Shown here one piece after another: positions 51,756 to 60,051 of a DNA stretch of 64,000 nt (within the stretch, counting starts at the first letter, position 1; each line of letters opens with the position of its first letter). The stretch comes from an uncultured Prevotellaceae bacterium (GTDB lineage: Bacteria; Bacteroidota; Bacteroidia; Bacteroidales; Bacteroidaceae). The stretch is from positions 1 through 64,000 of the forward strand of contig ONFE01000013.1 in assembly GCA_900316985.1 (NCBI GenBank). Direction: 5' to 3'. The notes under the pieces were generated by a model. The model saw only the letters and a list, made by a program, of their open reading frames with translations, was not told where the DNA came from and did no database searches. The translations under genes were made by a program, and so were the position numbers.

Positions 51756-52321
51756 TATTCCTTCACGCGCTGCAGGTAAGAGCCGTCGCGGGTGTCAACC
51801 TGTACGAGATCACCCTCGTCGATGAACAGGGGCACGCGGATTTCAACACCAGTCTCCAGTGTTGCGGGCTTGGTAGAGTTGGTAGCGGTGTCACCCTTGA
51901 TACCGGGCTCTGAGTGAGTTACGCGGAGGTTGGTCTTCACGGGCATTTCAGCGAAAAGGATGGTTGCGGTATCAGCATCGCTGACCACTTCCACGATGTC
52001 GCTCTCCTTCATGAAGTCAACACCCGTCACGAGATCCTTGGCGATGGGAGCCTGATCGAAGGTTTCCTGGTTCATGAAGATGTAGTCGTCACCGTCCTTG
52101 TAGAGGAACTGGTAGGGACGACGCTCCAGACGAACGTCATCGAGTTTGAAGCCTACCTGGAAAGTGCGATCCAGTACGCGACCGTCGGTCACGTTCTTCA
52201 GTTTGGTGTTCATAACGGTGTTACCCTTGCCCGGCTTGCGGTGCTGGAACTCAATGCATACCCAGATGCCGCCGTCCATGCGGATGGCCGTTCCCTTCTT
52301 GATGTCTTGTGAATTAATCAT
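51755..52321 (-). CDS. efp: Elongation factor P
   Basis: This 188-residue protein has the three beta-barrel domains of EF-P, which helps ribosomes form Pro-Pro bonds. The loop HRKPGKGNT puts a Lys at position 32, the residue that is modified in many bacteria. The C-terminal signature region (SEPGIKGDTATNSTKPATLETG) is intact. It is transcribed from a promoter region with two -7 elements and runs directly into the GT2 gene. Confidence 0.97.
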   Translation of the reverse strand: MINSQDIKKGTAIRMDGGIWVCIEFQHRKPGKGNTVMNTKLKNVTDGRVLDRTFQVGFKLDDVRLERRPYQFLYKDGDDYIFMNQETFDQAPIAKDLVTGVDFMKESDIVEVVSDADTATILFAEMPVKTNLRVTHSEPGIKGDTATNSTKPATLETGVEIRVPLFIDEGDLVQVDTRDGSYLQRVKE

Positions 52322-52360
52322 ATTACCTTATTATATTATGTATTATTCTGTTTGTGGGCG

Positions 52361-52368
52361 CAAAGGTA
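52361..52368 (-). promoter_or_regulatory. -7 element (TACCTTTG) for efp
   Basis: TACCTTTG on the minus strand, 39 bases before the efp ATG. A second copy with a similar context (GCGCAAAGGTA) lies at 52445-52452. Confidence 0.6.
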
Positions 52369-52444
52369 GTGCAAAAGAGCGAAAAAACCAAATCATTATT
52401 TGGTTTTTTCCGAATGCAGCCTACCTTCGTGCGGTTTTACCGCG

Positions 52445-52452
52445 CAAAGGTA
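52445..52452 (-). promoter_or_regulatory. Second upstream -7 element (TACCTTTG) for efp
   Basis: Same octamer and flanks as the element at 52361-52368, 84 bases further upstream; either or both may be used. Confidence 0.5.
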
Positions 52453-52526
52453 CTACAATTTTCGAAAAAATCATAAAACTTTCGATTAAATTTAGCATAT
52501 TTCTTTGGTATTTCGAAAAATATGAG

Positions 52527-52534
52527 TAATTTTG
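52527..52534 (+). promoter_or_regulatory. -7 element (TAATTTTG) for rpmH
   Basis: TAATTTTG lies 45 bases before the rpmH ATG at 52580. Confidence 0.65.
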
Positions 52535-52579
52535 CAGCCCGAAATCATTGAATCATAATAAAATTAAAATAGAAAAGCA

Positions 52580-52735
52580 ATGAAAAGAACATTTCAGCCC
52601 CACAACCGCCGTCGCGTGAACAAGCATGGTTTCCGTGAGAGAATGGCAACCAAGAATGGCCGTCGCGTTCTGGCATCCCGCCGCGCCAAGGGCCGCAAGA
52701 AGTTAACTGTTTCTGACGAGAACCACGGCAAGTAA
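52580..52735 (+). CDS. rpmH: Ribosomal protein L34
   Basis: This 51-residue basic protein begins [20 protein letters not shown] and continues with [19 protein letters not shown], the L34 signature. It is a component of the large ribosomal subunit. It has its own promoter and a strong terminator. It is short, so automatic gene lists may miss it. Confidence 0.97.
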   Translation: MKRTFQPHNRRRVNKHGFRERMATKNGRRVLASRRAKGRKKLTVSDENHGK

Positions 52736-52764
52736 ACACCGGCGTTCGTAAGAAGACGAAGAAG

Positions 52765-52810
52765 AAAGCAGGAAGGAGCAAAGCATTGACTTTGCTCCTT
52801 CCTGCTTTTT
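52765..52810 (+). terminator. Terminator after rpmH
   Basis: AAAGCAGGAAGGAGCAAAG pairs fully with CTTTGCTCCTTCCTGCTTT around a 6-base loop, with T-run. Confidence 0.92.
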
Positions 52811-52996
52811 GTGTTGGTGTCCCTCATTCCATGCTCTGAGAATCTTAATAAAAGCCAAAAGTGTTGAATTTACAACAAAGCGAAAATGGGGTTAAAATGA
52901 TAAATAATGAGTAATAAATTGTTTTCAAAGCAACATTTTAACAAGAAATGCCCAAAATTGAGCAAAATAGTATTATATGTTTCATTATATTATGTC

Positions 52997-53004
52997 TAAC
53001 TTTG
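52997..53004 (+). promoter_or_regulatory. -7 element (TAACTTTG) for cassette B
   Basis: TAACTTTG lies 241 bases before the SusC ATG at 53246. Confidence 0.6.
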
Positions 53005-53094
53005 CACGGTGAAAAAGTGTCAAAACTTACCTCGTAAGCCGAATTCGTAATGAATAACTAAAATATAATGCAATAATATAATAATGTATAACTT

Positions 53095-53190
53095 AATAAC
53101 TGAAAGTATGGGGATAGAGAACTCAGCATGATTTGTATAACCATGCCGTCAGTTATCTCTTTTCTCTGAGCGGCAATCAGCAAAACCGCT
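53095..53190 (+). promoter_or_regulatory. Candidate structured leader RNA before SusC, cassette B
   Basis: Outer stem AATAACTGA/TCAGTTAT, inner stem GCATG/CATGC, and a following hairpin AGCGG/CCGCT. An alternative pair ACTCAG/CTGAG (53121-53126 with 53165-53170) would compete with the first structure, as expected for a switch. Confidence 0.45.
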
Positions 53191-53245
53191 GTGTAAGGCG
53201 GTCGTCTAACGATAATTATCTTTTAATAACCTAAATACTTTTTGC

Positions 53246-56200
53246 ATGAATCAAAACTTTAGAAAGACAGCGTTGCTGACGGGTGTCTGCGCAATCGCAG
53301 GATTGCTCTGGGCACCTCAGGCAATGGCTGAATCTGCTGTAAACTCCGTTCAGTCGGTGCAGCAGACGAAGAAAGTGTCAGGTACGGTTGTTGACGCCAT
53401 GGGACCCGTTATCGGCGCCAGCATTCTGGAAAAGGGCACAAGTAACGGTACAGTTACCGACATCGACGGTAACTATTCTCTCAATGTAGGGCCGAACGCC
53501 ACGCTGGTGGTGAGCTACATCGGCTACAAAACCCAGGAAATCAAGGTGGGCAGCAACACTCTGCTCGATGTCACCTTGGAAGAAGACAACACCAACCTCG
53601 ACGAAGTTGTGGTGGTGGGTTATGGTGTGCAGAAGAAAAAGCTGGTCACCGGTGCTACGGTTCAGGTGAAGGGTGAGGACATCGCCAAGCTGAACACCAC
53701 CAACGCCCTGACCGCTATGCAGGCAGCATCGCCGGGTGTTAACATTGCCCAGAGTTCTTCTCAGCCTGGTAAGGGCTTCAAGGTGAACATCCGTGGTGTG
53801 GGTACTATCGGTGAGAGTTCTCCTCTGCTGATTATCGACGGTATCAATGCCGGTACGGCCAACGACGGTCTGAACGGCCTGAACCCGAACGACATTGAGA
53901 GCATCGACGTGCTGAAGGACGCAGCCTCGGCTGCCATCTACGGCGCACGTGCTGCCAACGGTGTGATTCTCGTCACCACCAAGCAGGGTAAGGCTGGTAA
54001 GATATCTGTTCAGTATGACGGATACGTTGGTTGGTCGAATGCCTATAAAGTGCCCGGACTGGTGAACGCCAAGCAGTATATGCAGCTTATCAACGAAACC
54101 AACTTCAACACCTACGGCACAGCCACTAACTGGGCTTCGCTCGTTCCTGCCGACATTCTGGAAGCCGTGAATAACGGGTGGGAAGGAACCGACTGGTTCA
54201 AGGAATATGAGAACAAGAATGCGCTCCAGTTCAGCCACGCCGTGACGCTGAACGGTGGTTCAGAGCGTTCAAAGTTCTCCATCAGTCTGAACTACAGCTC
54301 CAACGACGGTGTGATGGGTGCCAGCAACGCTTCTAACTACAAGCGCTACGGCGGTCGCATCAACTCGGAGCATGTGCTGCTGAAGGGTAAGGACTTGCTG
54401 GGAGCCGACCACGACATCATCACCATCGGTGAGAATGTGAGCTACTGGTATCACCGCAGCCACGACCTGGCCGAGGGTAACGGTTACTGGAACATCATGC
54501 AGGCAGCCTACACGGCCAGCCCATTGGTGAAGCCTTACAATTCCGACGGTTCGCTGGCCAGTTACCGCGACAACGGCGCAGGCTACAGCACGATGATTTA
54601 TTCAAACCCGCTGAACCACTTCATGAACGGCGGATACAACTCTATCAACAAGAACCGCGACTTCGGTGTGGGTGCTACTATCTACTGGATTGTGGAACCC
54701 ATCAAGAACCTGAAATACCGCGGACAGTTCAATACCGGTTACAGTGCATCGAATAACCGCAGCATCTCGCTGCCCTACTCATCGAGTTTCACAGGAGCCA
54801 GCGCAAACTATTCTCTTAACATGGGCGAAAACCAGAGCAGCAGCTTCTCTCTGGAGAACACTTTGTCCTACGGTTTGTCTCTTGGTAAGCACAACATCGA
54901 CATCTTGGCAGGACAGTCTATTGAACGTTCCAACTGGAGCAGCGGTATGTCCATGTCTTTCACTGTTGGTGAGGAGAATCTTAACTCGCTGGTGCTGAAC
55001 GGATGGGACTACAACATCCCTTCGAACTACGAAGGCCAGTATATTACCGGACATTCAGGTTACGACAATCCTGTAGCAGGCAGCATCGCCTCTTTCTTTG
55101 GCCGTCTGAACTACAACTTCGACGAGAAATATATGCTGACCGCCATTATCCGTGCCGACGGCAGCTCAAACTTCGCCCGTGGCCATCGCTGGGGCTACTT
55201 CCCCTCGGTTTCGGCTGGTTGGGTGGTCACCAACGAGAAGTTCATGGAATCTACTGCTTCCTGGATGGACTTCCTGAAGCTGCGTGCCAGCTGGGGTCAG
55301 AACGGTAACTGCCAGATTGGAAATTTCTATTATCTGTCGAACATCGGCTTCTCGCCCACAAGCTATCCTGACTATGGCTACAAGTTCTCAAGCGATATGA
55401 TCTACACTGTAGGCCAGGGCAACTACGCCACCGGAGCTTACGCTAAGAACGTTCCTAACCCCGACGTGACATGGGAGACCTCTGAGCAGATTGACCTTGG
55501 TATCGACGCACGCTTCTTGAAGAGCCGTCTTGGTCTTGCTTTCGACTGGTATCAGAAGAAGACCAAGGACTGGTTGGTACAGGCTCCTATGAATGAGGTG
55601 CTCGGCTATGAGGAACCGGCTATGATCAATGGCGGCGACATCAAGAACACTGGTATTGAGATCGCTCTCTCATGGAATGACGTTATCGGTAAGGACTTCC
55701 GCTATCATGCCAATGTGAACCTCGCCACCAACAAGAATGAGGTGACACGTCTGGCCACATCTTCTCCCATTGGTATCGACACCAACAAATATGGCAGCTC
55801 GCTGTTCCAGAACTCCTCTTACGTTTCTGTTGTGGAGGAAGGACACCCCGTGGGCTACTTCTCGGGTATGTCTTACAGTGGCATCTGGCAGAACCAGGCT
55901 CAGATTGACGCTGCACGTGCTGCCGGACAGGCTGTTCTCGACGGTGCACTGCCCGGCGACCCCATCTGGGATGACTTCGACGGCGATGGCATCATCAACT
56001 ACGACAAAGACCGCCATGAAATTGGCCAGCCCCATCCGAAGACGACCCTTGGCGTGAGCCTGGGCTTCGATTGGAAGGGTCTCGACTTCAGCGTGACCGG
56101 ATTCGGTGCCTTCGGACAGCAGGTGATGCAGTGCTACCGCACAGCCCTTCTGGCCAATGCCTACAACAACTACACCGTTGATGCATTCGACCGCTGGCAC

Positions 56201-56542
56201 GGTGAGGGCACGAGCAACGAGATGCCGCGTCTTACCGTGGGTCACACTAACGACCAGTGGGTGAGCACCCGCTATATGCAGGATGCCGACTACTTCAAGA
56301 TTCAGAACATCACATTGGGCTACGATTTCTGTAAGTTGTGGAAGAGCAGCCCGTTCTCTCAGCTGCGTCTGTATGTGCAGGCTCAGAACCTCTACACCTT
56401 CACTGGATACACTGGTGTAGATCCTGAGTGCAGTTCCGACGGTGGTAAGACTCAAGACAACATGAACTTCATCCGTGGCATTGATGTAGGCCTTTATCCG
56501 AGTGCCCGCACCTTCATCATCGGTGCAAGCATCAAGTTCTAA
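53246..56542 (+). CDS. SusC/RagA family TonB-linked outer membrane transporter, cassette B
   Basis: This 1098-residue protein has the same N-terminus as cassette A (MNQNFRKTALLTGVCAIAGL), a CarboxypepD_reg-like domain (about 43-120), a plug with DVLKDAASAAIYGARAANGVILVTTK and a large barrel. The barrel and plug loops have diverged from cassette A, so the ligand probably differs. Third codon positions are G/C-rich here, while cassette A is A/T-rich. The long structured leader suggests post-transcriptional control. Confidence 0.96.
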   Translation: MNQNFRKTALLTGVCAIAGLLWAPQAMAESAVNSVQSVQQTKKVSGTVVDAMGPVIGASILEKGTSNGTVTDIDGNYSLNVGPNATLVVSYIGYKTQEIKVGSNTLLDVTLEEDNTNLDEVVVVGYGVQKKKLVTGATVQVKGEDIAKLNTTNALTAMQAASPGVNIAQSSSQPGKGFKVNIRGVGTIGESSPLLIIDGINAGTANDGLNGLNPNDIESIDVLKDAASAAIYGARAANGVILVTTKQGKAGKISVQYDGYVGWSNAYKVPGLVNAKQYMQLINETNFNTYGTATNWASLVPADILEAVNNGWEGTDWFKEYENKNALQFSHAVTLNGGSERSKFSISLNYSSNDGVMGASNASNYKRYGGRINSEHVLLKGKDLLGADHDIITIGENVSYWYHRSHDLAEGNGYWNIMQAAYTASPLVKPYNSDGSLASYRDNGAGYSTMIYSNPLNHFMNGGYNSINKNRDFGVGATIYWIVEPIKNLKYRGQFNTGYSASNNRSISLPYSSSFTGASANYSLNMGENQSSSFSLENTLSYGLSLGKHNIDILAGQSIERSNWSSGMSMSFTVGEENLNSLVLNGWDYNIPSNYEGQYITGHSGYDNPVAGSIASFFGRLNYNFDEKYMLTAIIRADGSSNFARGHRWGYFPSVSAGWVVTNEKFMESTASWMDFLKLRASWGQNGNCQIGNFYYLSNIGFSPTSYPDYGYKFSSDMIYTVGQGNYATGAYAKNVPNPDVTWETSEQIDLGIDARFLKSRLGLAFDWYQKKTKDWLVQAPMNEVLGYEEPAMINGGDIKNTGIEIALSWNDVIGKDFRYHANVNLATNKNEVTRLATSSPIGIDTNKYGSSLFQNSSYVSVVEEGHPVGYFSGMSYSGIWQNQAQIDAARAAGQAVLDGALPGDPIWDDFDGDGIINYDKDRHEIGQPHPKTTLGVSLGFDWKGLDFSVTGFGAFGQQVMQCYRTALLANAYNNYTVDAFDRWHGEGTSNEMPRLTVGHTNDQWVSTRYMQDADYFKIQNITLGYDFCKLWKSSPFSQLRLYVQAQNLYTFTGYTGVDPECSSDGGKTQDNMNFIRGIDVGLYPSARTFIIGASIKF

Positions 56543-56571
56543 TCATAAATTCAAAATAGATACAAGAAAAT

Positions 56572-58422
56572 ATGAAAAAGATATATTTAATGGCAATCGC
56601 GGTGGCCTTCACCTTCGGTCTCACGTCGTGTGAGGACTTCCTCGATTCTTCGAACTACACCGAGGCCAATACCAGCAACTATCCTGCATCGGCAAATGAC
56701 CTCAACAAGGAACTGGCTGCCCTGTATGGCGTGATGAACCAGTATTGCAAAGACCCACTGCAGACCCCTTGGTTTGTGAACTATATAATGTCTGACGATG
56801 CCAACGGCGCAGGCGGAACAGGTGACGTAGAATCCCATGCCATTGGCCATCTGATGGTAAACAAAGAAGGAATATACGACGTGGCCTGGCATAGCACCTA
56901 CGTGGGCATCGCCCGAGCTAATGCCATTATCTATGCCGTGGATGCCTTCGACTGGACCGGCAAGGAGAAAGTGCGCAACCAACTTCTTGGTGAAGCGTAT
57001 TTCATGCGCGGACTGTTCTATCTTTGGGGCACACAGTTCTGGGGTAACATACCTGCCTACTGGGCTGCCGCTGCTCCCGACCCCTGCCCTCAGCAGGATG
57101 CCGAGACCGTCATCTATCCACACATTCTGGCTGACTTTTACAGCGCATACAACCTGATGCAGAACGGAGCCACCACCCAGGGTGACGGACATGCCACTCG
57201 CGGTGCTGCTGCCGGATTCCTTGCACGCGCTTATATGTTCTATCAGGGCTTCTACAAGAAGGCCGGTGAACTGGCCACGGCCAACCTGGCCGATGTCGAA
57301 CTTCCCGAGCAGGAAGGTGTCAGCGGTCCTCTGACCAAAGCCCAGGTGGTTGCTGCTCTTGAGGATGCCATCAACAATGGCGGTTATAAACTCGTTGAAG
57401 ACTTCCGCCTGCTCTGGCAGTACACCAACGAGCTGACTGCACCTGACTACCCCTTCGTGAAGGATCTTGCTGACGCCAAGAAGTTCTGGGCCGGCAACGG
57501 CAACTCTGAGGAGATGTTCCAGGTTCAGTTTGGTAACTTCGCCCAGTGGAGTGGCAACACCGCCATGGGCTTCACCAACATGACTTCGCTCTACTGCGGT
57601 CTGCGCTGCGACGACAACGGTGCCGGCGTTGCCAACGGCGACCAGGCTTCGCTGCCCTTCGGACAGGGCTGGGGCCAGGGCACCATCAACGAAAACCTCT
57701 GGAACGACTGGAGCGATAACGACCCGCGCAAGAAGGCAACCATCCTCGACGCTCCCACCGAACTGGGACTTGGAACGGGCTTCGTGTTCACAACCAGCTG
57801 CTCGGAAGACGCCGGCTATTACAACAAGAAGTGGATGCCTATAACGGCAGCCGGTGCCAACTGGGCTGACCACAACGATGCCTACACATGGTGGGGTGTC
57901 TATCGCAAGGAAAACACAGAGGCTGCCAACAACAACGGCAACTCCTTCCAGGGCGACCACTTTGCCGACATCATGCTGCTGCGCTTGGCCGACGTGATGC
58001 TGATGCACTCCGAACTGACCGGAACAGCCGACCAGATGAACAAGGTGCGCAAACGCGCCGGACTGCCCGACACTTCCTATTCGTGGGCAAACATCAAGAA
58101 CGAGCGCCGCTTCGAGCTGGCCGGCGAAGGCTTGCGATTCAACGACCTGCGCCGCTGGTCGGGCAAGGACGGTGGAGAGACCTGCGAGGCTGCCGTGGCA
58201 CTTGAGCGCCAGAACGGTTCTCGCGTGAACTACACCGGCAAGTGGACCACCATGCACCATGCCTCTTCTTCTTGGGCAAAACGCTATGCTGCCACCGACG
58301 GCTTCCTCCAGATTCCTCCCGCACAGATTAAGATTGCTGCCGACGAGAACGTGCTGAAGCAGAATCCGGGCTGGGGTTCTAATGTTGCCGATGCCAACAT
58401 GTCGGGTACGCCTGTATATTAA
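56572..58422 (+). CDS. SusD/RagB family surface lipoprotein, cassette B
   Basis: This 616-residue protein has a lipobox (LTSC, Cys20) and the SusD layout: NQLLGEAYFMRGLFYLWGTQFWGNIP (about 140-165) and the C-terminal ERRFELAGEGLRFNDLRRW. It binds ligand over the SusC pore. It starts 29 bases after SusC. A 626-codon open frame on the opposite strand here is a by-product of high G/C at third positions and is not a gene. Confidence 0.95.
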   Translation: MKKIYLMAIAVAFTFGLTSCEDFLDSSNYTEANTSNYPASANDLNKELAALYGVMNQYCKDPLQTPWFVNYIMSDDANGAGGTGDVESHAIGHLMVNKEGIYDVAWHSTYVGIARANAIIYAVDAFDWTGKEKVRNQLLGEAYFMRGLFYLWGTQFWGNIPAYWAAAAPDPCPQQDAETVIYPHILADFYSAYNLMQNGATTQGDGHATRGAAAGFLARAYMFYQGFYKKAGELATANLADVELPEQEGVSGPLTKAQVVAALEDAINNGGYKLVEDFRLLWQYTNELTAPDYPFVKDLADAKKFWAGNGNSEEMFQVQFGNFAQWSGNTAMGFTNMTSLYCGLRCDDNGAGVANGDQASLPFGQGWGQGTINENLWNDWSDNDPRKKATILDAPTELGLGTGFVFTTSCSEDAGYYNKKWMPITAAGANWADHNDAYTWWGVYRKENTEAANNNGNSFQGDHFADIMLLRLADVMLMHSELTGTADQMNKVRKRAGLPDTSYSWANIKNERRFELAGEGLRFNDLRRWSGKDGGETCEAAVALERQNGSRVNYTGKWTTMHHASSSWAKRYAATDGFLQIPPAQIKIAADENVLKQNPGWGSNVADANMSGTPVY

Positions 58423-58454
58423 TAAACGTATTGAGAATTTAGAATAGTAAAGAA

Positions 58455-59945
58455 ATGAAAAAATCAATCATATTGTTCGCAGTAGCATTGGGCATGCTGA
58501 CATCCTGCGACCCCATAAAGGAAGACAAGGACTTCGACGTGACCAACATCACGGCTGAGGGATTGCTGAATGGCGCACAGTTCTCACAGTATGCCGACGA
58601 AGCATGCACCACACCGAAGGACAACGGTAACTTCATCAAGTTCAACTGTCCCAACACCTCCGGCGTGACCATCTATTACATCAAGCCCGACGGTAACGAG
58701 GCAGTGCTCTCGGCTGGTAAGCCCGCCGGTGTGTTCAATTTCGTGCCTATGCGTGGTTCAGACCCCAATCAGACCTTGTATTTCCGCTATATCAACCAGA
58801 ATGGCGAAGAGGTGGTGGCTCAAAAGCAGTTCACCGTGGAAGTGGCTGCCGACCTGGCTCCCGAAGTCAAACTTCTTGTCAGCGACGACGGTAAGAAGAC
58901 CTGGAAGTGGAACACCAATGCCCCCGACGGACAGGTCTGGGGTAACATGGGCGACGGCGGCGGCAACTACAACAACCGCGACTTCGCGCTCAAAGGCAGT
59001 GGCAAATGGTGGGGCGTCACCAGCACTGAGGAATTCGAAGGTCAGGCCCAGCATTGTGCCGACGGCTATATCGGCGACCACGACATGAATGCCACCATGG
59101 TGTTCAATGAAGACGGAACAATCACTTGCTACGACAAGGATGGCAACCAGATCCGTAAGGGTAATTTCAAGGTTACCGACTGGAATCCAGCTGCCGAGAA
59201 TGGAAAGATCGGCGTACTTCACACCGATGCCGGCTCTATTCTCTGGCCTTATCAGATCAACTGGAAGGATCACAATGAAGATCCCAAGCCCACATGGTTC
59301 GAGATTGCCTATCTTTCGCCTTCGCGCTTAGTGCTCATCTATCCCGACTATGGAAAATGGGGTGCTGATTGGCAAGAGGCTACCTTCTGGCAGTTCTATA
59401 GCGACACCGACATCAAGGGCGTGCTGACAGACAACGATCAGGCCACTTGGACCTGGGACGACGATGATGCCAAGCCCTGTTGGGGTAACGGCGGCTACGG
59501 TGGCCTTGTCTATGGCGGCAAGTCTTCGCTCACTGGTAATTCATGGTGGGGTGTTGACACCGGCAGCATTGACGAGCAGATTTCCAACTATGGCTATGGA
59601 CTGGCCGACGGCAAGGGTGCCACAATGACGTTCACCAAGGACGGTCTGATCAAGAAGAGCAGCGGCGGCAACGGTTCGTTCACATACGACATGAGCAACA
59701 AGTCTGACCTTGGCGGCTACAACGAAGGTAAGACATGGGGCCGCCTGAAGACGGAAGGCGACGGCATTCTCTTCCCCGTGCGCATCAACACGAGTGCAGA
59801 GAACAAATGGCCTGCGGCCAGTGAGTTCGACATTGTCTATTTCGACGACGACCATGTAGTGCTGACTTATCCTAACTATCCTAAGGGTGGCGATAATGCC
59901 AGCTGGATGGAAGGAACGTTCTGGCGCTTCAAGAAACAGAAATAA
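58455..59945 (+). CDS. Surface lipoprotein with duplicated domain, cassette B
   Basis: This 496-residue protein has a lipobox (LTSC, Cys18) then CDPIKEDKDFD, like the cassette A lipoprotein at 34133. An Ig-like domain (about 25-135) is followed by two copies of an aromatic-rich module: KTWKWNTNAPDGQVWGN...GKWWGV (from about 148) and ATWTWDDDDAKPCWGN...NSWWGVDTG (from about 332). Each ends in an ATFWQFY or GTFWRFK strand. Trp-rich paired modules suggest a surface glycan-binding protein. It precedes a strong terminator. Confidence 0.82.
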   Translation: MKKSIILFAVALGMLTSCDPIKEDKDFDVTNITAEGLLNGAQFSQYADEACTTPKDNGNFIKFNCPNTSGVTIYYIKPDGNEAVLSAGKPAGVFNFVPMRGSDPNQTLYFRYINQNGEEVVAQKQFTVEVAADLAPEVKLLVSDDGKKTWKWNTNAPDGQVWGNMGDGGGNYNNRDFALKGSGKWWGVTSTEEFEGQAQHCADGYIGDHDMNATMVFNEDGTITCYDKDGNQIRKGNFKVTDWNPAAENGKIGVLHTDAGSILWPYQINWKDHNEDPKPTWFEIAYLSPSRLVLIYPDYGKWGADWQEATFWQFYSDTDIKGVLTDNDQATWTWDDDDAKPCWGNGGYGGLVYGGKSSLTGNSWWGVDTGSIDEQISNYGYGLADGKGATMTFTKDGLIKKSSGGNGSFTYDMSNKSDLGGYNEGKTWGRLKTEGDGILFPVRINTSAENKWPAASEFDIVYFDDDHVVLTYPNYPKGGDNASWMEGTFWRFKKQK

Positions 59946-59966
59946 TCATCCACTATGATTTAATTT

Positions 59967-60003
59967 CCGCCCCGCAGCATTATCCGCTGCGGGGCGGTTT
60001 TTC
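59967..60003 (+). terminator. Terminator between lipoprotein and membrane gene, cassette B
   Basis: CCGCCCCGCAGC pairs with GCTGCGGGGCGG, followed by TTTTTC. It sits at the same place in the gene order as the terminator at 36298-36327 in cassette A. Confidence 0.92.
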
Positions 60004-60036
60004 TGGCTAAAGTTTGGCGCTTTCGGATAATTGTTG

Positions 60037-60044
60037 TATTTTTG
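60037..60044 (+). promoter_or_regulatory. -7 element (TATTTTTG) for the membrane gene, cassette B
   Basis: TATTTTTG lies just after the terminator and seven bases before the chosen TTG start at 60052, so this pair of genes can be transcribed alone. Confidence 0.6.
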
Positions 60045-60051
60045 CATCGTT

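Larger units (their letters stand above)
52812..53245. other. Promoter and long structured leader before SusC of cassette B
   Basis: The region holds a -7 element (52997-53004) that implies a leader of about 235 bases. The leader contains a nested structure: AATAACTGA (53095-53103) with TCAGTTAT (53149-53156), GCATG/CATGC inside it, and a hairpin AGCGG/CCGCT (53169-53190). No open reading frame worth reporting. Confidence 0.65.

Noticed and set aside
56587..58467. 626-codon open frame on the minus strand opposite SusD B
   Set aside because: It is fully antisense to a clear SusD gene with G/C-rich third positions, which removes stops on the other strand. It has no family resemblance.
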